Positions 12,982 to 20,192 of a DNA stretch of 23,399 nucleotides are shown one piece after another (positions within the stretch are counted from its first letter, which is position 1; every line of letters begins with the position of its first letter). The notes beneath the pieces are model-generated. The model searched no databases. It saw nothing but the letters and a program-made list of their open reading frames with translations, and was not told where the DNA came from. Made by a program: the position numbers and the translations under genes. Location: positions 1 through 23,399 of IMG/VR virus record IMGVR_UViG_3300042519_001999, one strand, 5' to 3'. The DNA is from a virus.

Positions 12982-13725
12982 TCATTGCCAGTGCATTGCT
13001 ACCACAGGATCCGTGATACATTCATGCGGTTTGGGTTTTCCGTGAAATACTAAAATGCTGGTCTCGTCCCCTACTATGGTTGGTGTTCCAGGTTTTCGGG
13101 GTCGTCGGCGGGAAAAGTCATAACCACCTTCGCTGATTTGCCAACGCCAGCTTTGCAGTTGACTTTGTTCAAAGTTTCTGCGTTGATTGTGATCAATCAC
13201 TGCACCGATGTAGTCTTGATCACCTTGATATCGCCGTACAGTTTGCTGGATGTCTAATTTCACAAAGTCCGCCCAGACATCAGCAAACTTGGTGACATTC
13301 CACCACATCACACTGCTGTTGATTCCTGAGTGAGTGGTTTTTTGTAGATATCTAAAATCTCGTATGGACCAAAAGTAATCAGTGCTGAGTTCGGGTATCC
13401 AACTAATGCCATTGATGATCACACAATCAAGATCAAAGTACAACAAATTGCCTGCATGATGTTCAGGATTGAACAACTGCATTTTGTACCACCACGACCG
13501 TTTGGGACCTGATATACCGGGCCATTCACTCAAACAGTGTTTGATCATGTGTGACGGTACTGATCTGTGTTCTTCAGTATACACATGAAAACGTATGCCT
13601 TGGGGCATGTGTCGTGTCAACATGTTGTACAGTTTGTCCACGTACTGCCAATCATATCCAGTGCCGTGGATTACACAAGCACAATCAATTATGCCGTCAA
13701 TGCGGGCTCGATTCTTTTTAGCCAT
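12982..13725 (-). CDS. Glycosyltransferase-like protein, GT-A type
   Basis: A 247-residue protein. YFDLDCVI at 96-103 carries the DxD metal/nucleotide-sugar motif after a strand, and the preceding region (ACVIHGTGYDWQYVDKLYNML, FHVYTEEH) has the layout of GT8/GT32-like folds. Later GDQDYIGAVI and ILVFHGKPKPHE are typical of the acceptor side. It would move a sugar from a nucleotide-sugar donor to an unknown acceptor. ATG 13725 lies within the last 37 bases of the upstream gene; that overlap is longer than usual, and a later non-ATG start is possible. No membrane segment. It belongs to the sugar region and shares an operon with the capsule-type gene upstream. Confidence 0.75.
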   Translation of the reverse strand: MAKKNRARIDGIIDCACVIHGTGYDWQYVDKLYNMLTRHMPQGIRFHVYTEEHRSVPSHMIKHCLSEWPGISGPKRSWWYKMQLFNPEHHAGNLLYFDLDCVIINGISWIPELSTDYFWSIRDFRYLQKTTHSGINSSVMWWNVTKFADVWADFVKLDIQQTVRRYQGDQDYIGAVIDHNQRRNFEQSQLQSWRWQISEGGYDFSRRRPRKPGTPTIVGDETSILVFHGKPKPHECITDPVVAMHWQ

Positions 13726-14540
13726 AGTCCTTCTCGTAGTTCTTCAACAGTGTATTCAGTATGGCATATCTGCGCCAACCACAGTTCTCTATCCACTTCA
13801 TAGGGTTGTTCAATGTCAGCATAGCCCACAGCAACAGGATATGCCAGGCTGCTGTGTGATACAATGGGTCTGCAGCCTGCAATGCCTGCTTGGATGCCCG
13901 GTCCTGAATTGTGGTTAACCACAGCATGGCAATTGAAGTGCATGTCAAAACTGTCGTAGGTGTGTGCCACGGGTCTAGCCACTTCCATTGTGGTATTAGC
14001 AGGCATGTATGGCATGCGCAGTGGGCTTCGCGGATGTGATCGTATGCGTATGGGACGATCAGTTGAGTTGCGTAGTTGTTGAACTTGCATCAACACCCAC
14101 AATTCCATGCTGTCTATGCCGGCAACTTGCAAACTGTTCCGGTGCTGTGCGGCAATGATGATTTCTGGTCGTGGATTGACTTGTGTGGCCAGGCTTATTT
14201 GCAATTGCCTGGGACGATCCCAGTTCAAATCATGCTCATGTCCGTAATAGCCATCCCTGGTTATATGATTCACTGCCAGTTTCCAAGTGTGTCCACGATA
14301 CAACGCACCAATATCTATCACAATAACTGGCCGGTTTTGACTTCGGTAATGCTCGTACACCGCTTGATTGGCTTGCATTCTACCATGCCACAGCACTGAC
14401 CAAATCACTGCCGCATCAGCAGTCATTGAGTTCTCTTGTGTGATTATACCTGCGGCTTGGCAGCAGTCCAAGAATGCACTCATCACTGGTTTGCTGTTTA
14501 ATGCACACTGAGCAGGAAAATAGGCTATGGTTTTGATCAC
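13689..14540 (-). CDS. Capsule-synthesis/GT-B-like protein
   Basis: A 283-residue protein, taken from GTG 14540 (KTIAYFPAQ follows), since a frame to 14681 would run deep into the divergent gene at 14554. Its C-terminal half has RPIRIRSHPRSPLRM, then HFNCHAVVNHNSGPGIQAGIAGCRPIV: the pattern of KpsS/KpsC-type capsule synthesis proteins, where a strand-serine-glycine turn precedes a G(K/R)P segment. Three other proteins in the window (15354, 19266 and 20185) share this pattern. The role is probably transfer or polymerisation of a sugar or polyol phosphate, but no substrate can be named. No signal peptide or membrane helix. Confidence 0.55.
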   Translation of the reverse strand: MIKTIAYFPAQCALNSKPVMSAFLDCCQAAGIITQENSMTADAAVIWSVLWHGRMQANQAVYEHYRSQNRPVIVIDIGALYRGHTWKLAVNHITRDGYYGHEHDLNWDRPRQLQISLATQVNPRPEIIIAAQHRNSLQVAGIDSMELWVLMQVQQLRNSTDRPIRIRSHPRSPLRMPYMPANTTMEVARPVAHTYDSFDMHFNCHAVVNHNSGPGIQAGIAGCRPIVSHSSLAYPVAVGYADIEQPYEVDRELWLAQICHTEYTVEELREGLWLKRIEPALTA

Positions 14541-14548
14541 TGTAAATA
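14541..14548 (+). promoter_or_regulatory. T4-late-type promoter motif (TGTAAATA)
   Basis: TGTAAATA differs by one base from TATAAATA and lies exactly 5 nt before ATG 14554. It is the only candidate promoter for the plus-strand block 14554-19273. Confidence 0.5.
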
Positions 14549-14553
14549 CGTCT

Positions 14554-15357
14554 ATGAAATACACTGTAGTTACCACGTTCAACGCCGACGGATACAATAC
14601 ATACGGTCGTCGCATGATTGATACCTTTTTGCAGACTTGGCCACAGCAGGTTGACTTAGTGGTGTACGCCGAAAATTGCACAGTGGATCAGTCTGCGACC
14701 AATTTGCAGATTCGTGACTTGGAACAGAGCAGCAGTGAATTGCAAGCATTCAAACAACAGTGGCGCGGTGTGCCCCGGGCCAATGGCGACATATCTGCTG
14801 ACCCTGTGCGAAGCCGTAGAAGAGATGCTGCCAAACCATTCAAATGGGATGCGGTGCGTTTTGCTCACAAAGTGTACAGTATATTTCACTGTGCAAAGAA
14901 TACCACAGCAGATGTGCTGATTTGGATGGACGCAGACACCATTTGTCACAGTTCAATTACCATGCAAGACATACAACAGTTGATTCCCGCTGACAAAGAC
15001 CTGTGCTTCCTTGGAAGAAAAGGAAAATTCAGCGAGTGCGGATTGTATGCAATGAATTTGCGTTCAGTGACTGTGCAGGATTTTCTAAAAAGATTTCAAT
15101 GGATGTATGATGACGCAGAAAATGGAATTTTCCAACAGGATGAATGGCATGACAGTTTTATTTTTGATGTTGTTCGTCGACACGTTGTGTTGAAAGAACT
15201 TGACTGGAGCAGTCATTTGATCACAGGCGAAGGGCATCCATTGATTAATTCTGCATGGGGTGCATATTTGGACCATCTCAAAGGTTCACGTAAAAAAACT
15301 GGACGCAGTCCAACCACTGACTTGAAAGTCAAAAGAACCGAAGCATACTGGCAATGA
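14554..15357 (+). CDS. Glycosyltransferase-like protein, GT-A type
   Basis: A 267-residue protein from ATG 14554 (MKYTVVTTFNADGYNTYGRRM), chosen over ATG 14527 because a late-type motif sits 5 nt upstream and the earlier ATG overlaps the divergent gene. VLIWMDADTI at 121-130 carries the DxD motif of GT-A enzymes. The basic stretch RSRRRDAAKPFKWDA (87-101) precedes a conserved lysine/histidine segment, and EWHDSFIFDVVRR looks like the acceptor-binding end. It has the compact length of phage-coded GT-A proteins. It opens the plus-strand operon and overlaps the next gene by ATGA. Confidence 0.7.
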   Translation: MKYTVVTTFNADGYNTYGRRMIDTFLQTWPQQVDLVVYAENCTVDQSATNLQIRDLEQSSSELQAFKQQWRGVPRANGDISADPVRSRRRDAAKPFKWDAVRFAHKVYSIFHCAKNTTADVLIWMDADTICHSSITMQDIQQLIPADKDLCFLGRKGKFSECGLYAMNLRSVTVQDFLKRFQWMYDDAENGIFQQDEWHDSFIFDVVRRHVVLKELDWSSHLITGEGHPLINSAWGAYLDHLKGSRKKTGRSPTTDLKVKRTEAYWQ

Positions 15358-16163
15358 ACTGGATCTATCTCAGCAAAAATGGTGACGACGAGTACATTGA
15401 TATGTACGCACAAGGTCTAGGTCAAGTCAGCACACCCTTGGAGTCTTGGCGCTATGAAGACAGTGCTGATCCCATCATGCTACGTGGCATAATGAAACAC
15501 AAGATTATCAAACAGTGCTGGGCAGACAACAGGCCATTTAGATACATGGACTCAGGATACTTGGGCAATCGCCCTGGTTATAAGAATCCTCATGGTTGGA
15601 AGGTATGGCATAGAATTGTGCCCAACAACTTACAACATGATCAGGTGATTGCACGACCTAGTGACAGGTGGAATGGCCTGGGTCTTGAAATTTCACGCCG
15701 GCGACCAGGTAGTTCAATATTGATTGTTGCACCTGATGAAAAGCCTTGCAAGTTTTATGACATAGACTTAGACACATGGTTGGCAGAGACTGTGGCCAAG
15801 ATCAAGCAATACACTGATCGCCCCATCATCGTACGTGAACGTAATCGGAGCCGCACTGATAGAAAAAACAATCGTGTGGAACATGCCCTAACTCATGTAC
15901 ATGCCATGGTCACATTTAACTCAATTGCAGCCACAGAATCGGTGTTGGCCGGGGTGCCGGTGTTTGTGATGGCCCCATGCAATGCTGCACGACCCGTGGC
16001 CAATTTGGATCTGGCTGGTATAGACAATCCTTGGTGGCCGGAACAGGATCAAATACAAGCCTGGGCCAATCACTTGGCTTATGGACAATTTCACATTGAC
16101 GAATTCCGAAACGGCACAGCCGAACGTATAATTAAACAAACTGAGGAGATATTAAATGATTGA
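15354..16163 (+). CDS. Capsule-synthesis/GT-B-like protein, paralogue of 20185-21183
   Basis: A 269-residue protein clearly related to the gene at 20185-21183. Shared features in order: IMLRGIMKHKIIKQC / IVLRGITKRKEMNAC; MDSGYLGN / IDTGYFGN; WHRIV and YHRIT; RPSDRW / RPGDRF; VTFNSIAATESVLAGVP (186-202) against ITYSSIAAGEAILHGKP; and a WANHLAYGQF / WANHMAYCQF tail. The serine-glycine turn before G(V/K)P is the KpsS/KpsC-like pattern. Likely a glycosyl or polyol-phosphate transferase; the substrate is unknown. It overlaps both neighbours (ATGA, then 8 bases). Confidence 0.6.
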   Translation: MNWIYLSKNGDDEYIDMYAQGLGQVSTPLESWRYEDSADPIMLRGIMKHKIIKQCWADNRPFRYMDSGYLGNRPGYKNPHGWKVWHRIVPNNLQHDQVIARPSDRWNGLGLEISRRRPGSSILIVAPDEKPCKFYDIDLDTWLAETVAKIKQYTDRPIIVRERNRSRTDRKNNRVEHALTHVHAMVTFNSIAATESVLAGVPVFVMAPCNAARPVANLDLAGIDNPWWPEQDQIQAWANHLAYGQFHIDEFRNGTAERIIKQTEEILND

Positions 16164-16806
16164 GCATTATGGATGGAAATTCCCGGACTTTGAAACACAC
16201 CTTCCGCGAATGTTGAAGAAAAGTGTGGACAAAGGTCTTCCGGCCGAATATCAAGTTGCTGTGCGTCGCCGAAGTATTGAACTGTGTAAAAATCGAGACC
16301 TAGCCCTGGACATTGGTGCCAATGTGGGCTTGTGGAGTCGTGACTTTGTTGGCAGTTTTTCTCGTGTGATAGCATTTGAACCAGTGGCCTTGTTTAGAGA
16401 ATGCTTGGAACACAATGTGCAAGGCAAGAACTTTGAAGTTCAACCAATTGCCCTTGGTGATCAAGACACACAAGGCACCATGATCATCACTGAGGACAAT
16501 TCTGGTCACAGCCACCTAGATCCTGCCACCATGGGCACAGGCAATGTACAAGTTGTTCGGTTGGATACACTGAATTTCGATGATGTCAGTTATATAAAAA
16601 TTGATTGCGAAGGCTACGAGTATCGCATCTTGCAAGGCGCTGAACAAACTATTCGTCGTTGTAGACCAGTGGTGGTAATAGAACAAAAACCACATGATGC
16701 GTACAGCAAGCAATACGGACAGTTTGCGGCAGTGGCGCTGTTGCAAGAATGGGGCATGATCAAACTAGATCAAGTACGTGACGACTGGATCATGGGATGG
16801 CAATGA
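16156..16806 (+). CDS. FkbM-family methyltransferase
   Basis: A 216-residue protein. LDIGANVGLWSRDF at 51-64 is the SAM-binding motif I of FkbM methyltransferases, followed by VIAFEPVALFRECLEHNV (motif II area), VQPIALGDQ, VRLDTLNFDDVSYIKIDCEGYEYRIL, where the LDTL...IKIDCEGxE pattern is diagnostic of the family, and VVVIEQKPH. Members methylate hydroxyl groups of sugars or natural products. In this context a sugar O-methyltransferase acting on the product of the neighbouring glycosyltransferases is the natural inference. The start overlaps the previous gene by 8 bases. Confidence 0.9.
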   Translation: MIEHYGWKFPDFETHLPRMLKKSVDKGLPAEYQVAVRRRSIELCKNRDLALDIGANVGLWSRDFVGSFSRVIAFEPVALFRECLEHNVQGKNFEVQPIALGDQDTQGTMIITEDNSGHSHLDPATMGTGNVQVVRLDTLNFDDVSYIKIDCEGYEYRILQGAEQTIRRCRPVVVIEQKPHDAYSKQYGQFAAVALLQEWGMIKLDQVRDDWIMGWQ

Positions 16807-16856
16807 GCACTCACCAGTCCGATAAGTATGAATTTGTAGAAGCGATTTACCGATGA
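16803..16856 (+). CDS. Candidate 17-residue coupled ORF
   Basis: ATG 16803 overlaps the FkbM stop (ATGA) and the frame's TGA (16854-16856) overlaps the ATG of the next gene (ATGA), so the ORF joins the two genes exactly. The sequence MSTHQSDKYEFVEAIYR is hydrophilic. It may be a coupling peptide that keeps ribosomes on the message, or the remains of a lost gene. It may also be chance. Confidence 0.35.
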   Translation: MSTHQSDKYEFVEAIYR

Positions 16857-17605
16857 AGTCATATATCATTACCATGCTGGGGCATGAATTGTCAGAACAG
16901 CTATCAGCTGAGTGCAGAGAACAAGCAGCCCGAGTTGGAGTCAACGTAGAAATATTTCAAGCCATATGGGGTCGAGACTATGAACAACACTTGAAAAAAC
17001 TCAACATCAGACTGGGCAAACAAAAACTCAGCAAAATGACCTTGGGGCATTATGGTAATTTTTTAAGCCATTTTTATCTATGGATGCAGTGTGTGCGAGA
17101 TCAAGTGCCGTATCTTGTGCTTGAACATGATGGTTGGCTCATGCGAGAAATTCCTAGCAACATCATGAGTCAATTTGATGACATTTGTAAATTAGATTGT
17201 TTTAGCCCTTGGATGAAACAAGATGGCGGATATGATGTTGTGGTAGATAAGGATCAGACATCACCTGTATCAGTCTATTCAATTCTTGACATTCCAGCAG
17301 TGACTGGATACCCTGATCCACTGCGATTTAAAAAACAAGCTGGATGCTACAGTTCAGGTGTGTATGCTTACATCATCAAACCACGAGGGGCAAAAAAGTT
17401 AATTGATTATATTAGAGAAAACGGATTCTTGGCCACAGACAATCAAGTCAACACCAATGTTATGGATGTAAAGGTGTGTATACCATCAGTGGCCAGGTTA
17501 CATCCAGTAATGAAAAGTCGTGAGATTATTGGGCAGATGTCAACTTCAAGACAGAGCCCAAATCCACACACAGGAAAAGGTATGGAAAATGCAGAACAAA
17601 AATAA
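16853..17605 (+). CDS. Glycosyltransferase family 25-like protein
   Basis: A 250-residue protein. The N-terminus (YIITMLGHELSEQL) is the first strand; LGHYGNFLSHFYLWMQCV at about 64-81 and YLVLEHDGWLM at about 86-96 match GT25, where a GxxxxSH segment is followed by LEDD-like acid residues (here LEHDG). SSGVYAYIIKPRGAKKLIDYI follows, typical of this family (GAYxIxxxxAxKLL). GT25 members include LPS-modifying galactosyltransferases such as LgtB/LpsA. The C-terminus (ends NAEQK) overlaps the next gene's start by 17 bases. Confidence 0.8.
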   Translation: MKSYIITMLGHELSEQLSAECREQAARVGVNVEIFQAIWGRDYEQHLKKLNIRLGKQKLSKMTLGHYGNFLSHFYLWMQCVRDQVPYLVLEHDGWLMREIPSNIMSQFDDICKLDCFSPWMKQDGGYDVVVDKDQTSPVSVYSILDIPAVTGYPDPLRFKKQAGCYSSGVYAYIIKPRGAKKLIDYIRENGFLATDNQVNTNVMDVKVCIPSVARLHPVMKSREIIGQMSTSRQSPNPHTGKGMENAEQK

Positions 17606-18692
17606 ACACATCGCACTGACACAAAAATTCAGCACCTGGGGTGACAAATTGTTGCAACACACTGATGTATTGTACAGTATTCAACATGACAAAAAGTTCC
17701 GACCCATCACAATACAACTGTCACCGTGCGAAGTTTGCAGCAGTGGTTGCCCATTTTGTAGTGTGGCTGAACGACCACTGAAATCATACTTGCCATTTGA
17801 AAAAATCAAACAGGTTTTGCGTGACTTTCGAACACTGGGTGCAAAGAGTGTGGAGATCACCGGTGGTGGCGAACCCTTGATCTATCGTGACAAGGACACC
17901 CGGGACGACATCAACAGCATAGTCGAGTATGCACATGAACTGGGCTACGACATTGGCATCATCACCAACACATTAAAACTGTCAAAACTAAAACCAGAGA
18001 ACTATCACAAGATCAATTGGATCAGAGTTAGTTTGATCAAACTAGATGAAGGTTATGAACCAGAGGATTTTGATTTCTGTGGGTTTCCTCCTGAGAAAAT
18101 GGGCTTGTCATACATCATATATGAAGGCGATACAGGTACAGGCAACAGATTAGGCAAACCCTATCGGCCCACAGATGTTGAAACAATCCGACGAATTGCA
18201 CGAGTGTTGGAACTGCACCCTGAGCTGAAATTTGTCAGAATAGCAGGCAACTGCTTGATCAAAGGCAACAACGCACAAATCAGAACACAATTCAAACAAG
18301 TGATTGATGAGATCGACACCATGAACAAAATTTTTATCAAGGACATTGGCGAAGACGATTCACCATTTGAGGATGGATGCTATGTGGGCATGATCCGCCC
18401 ATACGTGGCACCGGATCCACATGGCACTGGAAAATATCAAGTGTACATTTGTACCAGTCATGTGTTGAACAAGCAAAACTACGACTTGGATTATTCATTG
18501 TGTGATGTGGACAACATCATTCCCACATGGCAACAACTCAGTGACAACTATGCTGCCAAAGGATATCCATACGAAGTAAAAAACAACTGTGGACAAGACT
18601 GGACTGCAAGTTGCAAGTACTGCTACTATAAATTCAACAACAAAATTTTACACACTGTGGCACAACAAATGCCAGATCGGAACTTTCCATGA
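17589..18692 (+). CDS. Radical SAM protein of the sugar island
   Basis: A 367-residue protein from ATG 17589; a longer frame from 17520 runs into the previous gene and is less likely. VCSSGCPFC (C50, C54, C57) is the CX3CX2C cluster motif, and ITGGGEP at 90-96 the SAM-binding motif. A C-terminal cysteine group CGQDWTASCKYCYY, near 335-350, may bind a second cluster. The length suggests a single-TIM-barrel enzyme. The substrate is unknown; in this operon, chemistry on a sugar or a tRNA/peptide carrier are possibilities. It overlaps the adjacent methyltransferase start by ATGA, which suggests they act together. It is not closely similar to the radical SAM protein at 4268-5779. Confidence 0.85.
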   Translation: MQNKNKHIALTQKFSTWGDKLLQHTDVLYSIQHDKKFRPITIQLSPCEVCSSGCPFCSVAERPLKSYLPFEKIKQVLRDFRTLGAKSVEITGGGEPLIYRDKDTRDDINSIVEYAHELGYDIGIITNTLKLSKLKPENYHKINWIRVSLIKLDEGYEPEDFDFCGFPPEKMGLSYIIYEGDTGTGNRLGKPYRPTDVETIRRIARVLELHPELKFVRIAGNCLIKGNNAQIRTQFKQVIDEIDTMNKIFIKDIGEDDSPFEDGCYVGMIRPYVAPDPHGTGKYQVYICTSHVLNKQNYDLDYSLCDVDNIIPTWQQLSDNYAAKGYPYEVKNNCGQDWTASCKYCYYKFNNKILHTVAQQMPDRNFP

Positions 18693-19273
18693 CCCAGGTG
18701 TTTGATGAACAGTACTATCGTTCCAACAACTATGTGGACTATCTCTCCAAACGCGAACGGTATGTAAAAACAGCTGAAGAAATACAACAAGTGTTTCATA
18801 AGTTCAGTGTGATCGATCAGGATTCAACCATCTTGGATTATGGATGTAGTCTGGGCTTCTTGATCAAAGGATTTGAAAAAGCTGGATTCAAAAATGTATT
18901 TGGTTATGACGTATCAGACTGGGCTGTGGAGCAGGCAAGAAACAATGGATGCCGCATACTGGCACATGCTCAAGGCACATTTGATTTGGGCATATTTTTA
19001 GATGTGCTTGAGCACATGTCTGATCAACAAATTGCTGAATTATTTTCTGGACTCAAACTTGATAAAGTTTTGGTTAGAATACCATGTGCTGTTGCTGAAC
19101 AACCTGATCGATTTCATCTAGAAGTATCACGTCGTGACGTCACACATATCAATTGCAAAACAGATCAAGACTGGATAGAAGTGTTCAAGAGCCTGGGGTA
19201 CCGCAACTGTTTTCGTCTCAACATGTCTACCATATACGATTCGCCAGGATGCTTTTGTTGCTTGTTTATTTGA
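18689..19273 (+). CDS. Class I SAM-dependent methyltransferase
   Basis: A 194-residue protein. DSTILDYGCSLGFLIKGFEKAG at 45-66 is motif I of class I methyltransferases (DxGCxxG form). VFGYDVSDWAVEQAR is the acidic loop area, and DLGIFLDVLEHMSD is the motif around the catalytic pocket (the VLEH form of many small-molecule methyltransferases). The C-terminus is short and ends with CCLFI. The target could be a sugar, a lipid or a small molecule. It is the last gene of the plus-strand operon, ending in an 8-base convergent overlap with the gene at 19266. Confidence 0.8.
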   Translation: MTQVFDEQYYRSNNYVDYLSKRERYVKTAEEIQQVFHKFSVIDQDSTILDYGCSLGFLIKGFEKAGFKNVFGYDVSDWAVEQARNNGCRILAHAQGTFDLGIFLDVLEHMSDQQIAELFSGLKLDKVLVRIPCAVAEQPDRFHLEVSRRDVTHINCKTDQDWIEVFKSLGYRNCFRLNMSTIYDSPGCFCCLFI

Positions 19274-20192
19274 GATAAGGCAAGAATTTTTGATAGATAC
19301 GACCTGCCTGTGCATCTGCATCGCTCCAGTGTGCTGATGCTAAATCATATATCCATTGTTCTCTAGAAAATGTTTCTGGTGACTCAATTTTAGAAATATC
19401 TTTGTTGGCCACTGCCCAGGCCACACAACTCGAATCATCTGCGAATATTGGTATACCTTCACACACTGCTGCCACGCTGGCACTGCTGTTGAAAAATACT
19501 GCTGCATGAGCACCTTGCAAATTGTCTATTAATTGACTGTGCGTGGGCTCAAGTATGGTAACATGGTGTTTGATTTGTTTTTTGTCAGTCCAGTGTTGGA
19601 AATCTTTCATGTCGTACTGCCCTGGGTGCGGTCTAACCCAGATAGGACGGGCAGTAATTGATCTTATCTGTTGTATTTTTTCATTCAACCAAGTCATGGG
19701 ATCCAGAGTTTTCATGGCAAACCCACCGTCACGTTGCATACAAATTAAAATGTGTCCTTCAGTATTACCTTGGGCTGGTTTCAACTGTACCCCTAGTGTG
19801 CGACTGATTTCTGACCATTTTGAGACATCACTGTTGTGGTTGGCATATTCAGCATGATCATAAAATGGTCCATTGAGACTGTAACGCAAATAACTGCCGT
19901 GATTGTCAAGATACTTCCAACATGACGCATCTATGCACATGGTCTGAAATCCCAATCTACGTTGTTCGGCAATGACTTGTTTGCGCAGTGTAATGTTGCG
20001 ACCACCTGTGTTTGTGGTGGCCCAGCCTAGTATCACAGCCAAGCGGCTGGGAATGTATCGGTGTTCCCATTCTGTAACAACAGAGTGTCCTACTGCACGT
20101 ACACCTTGGGCAAAACTTTCTAAACACTCAATTTTTCTTGTGTGTTTGCGAGTGTTGGCCACACTGCTGACATAAACTACTACATCAACCAC
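19266..20192 (-). CDS. Capsule-synthesis/GT-B-like protein
   Basis: A 308-residue protein, started at GTG 20192 (VVDVVVYVSS follows), 8 bases inside the previous gene; ATG 20219 is an alternative with a longer overlap. It has an ARPIWVRPHPGQYDM segment, then AAVFFNSSASVAAVCEGIPIF and VAWAVANKDISKIESP, the KpsS/KpsC-like arrangement found in three other proteins here. The N-terminal half has GHSVVTEWEHRY and ILGWATTNTGGRN, suggesting a Rossmann-like domain. Probably a glycosyl or polyol-phosphate transferase. A GGAG ribosome site lies about 11 nt before the GTG. Confidence 0.55.
   Translation of the reverse strand: MVDVVVYVSSVANTRKHTRKIECLESFAQGVRAVGHSVVTEWEHRYIPSRLAVILGWATTNTGGRNITLRKQVIAEQRRLGFQTMCIDASCWKYLDNHGSYLRYSLNGPFYDHAEYANHNSDVSKWSEISRTLGVQLKPAQGNTEGHILICMQRDGGFAMKTLDPMTWLNEKIQQIRSITARPIWVRPHPGQYDMKDFQHWTDKKQIKHHVTILEPTHSQLIDNLQGAHAAVFFNSSASVAAVCEGIPIFADDSSCVAWAVANKDISKIESPETFSREQWIYDLASAHWSDADAQAGRIYQKFLPYLK

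Noticed and set aside
14541-14681. Longer start of the capsule-like gene at 14681
   Set aside because: It would overlap the divergent GT-A gene by 128 bases, and its first 47 residues look like random antisense translation. GTG 14540 precedes a good beta-strand start.
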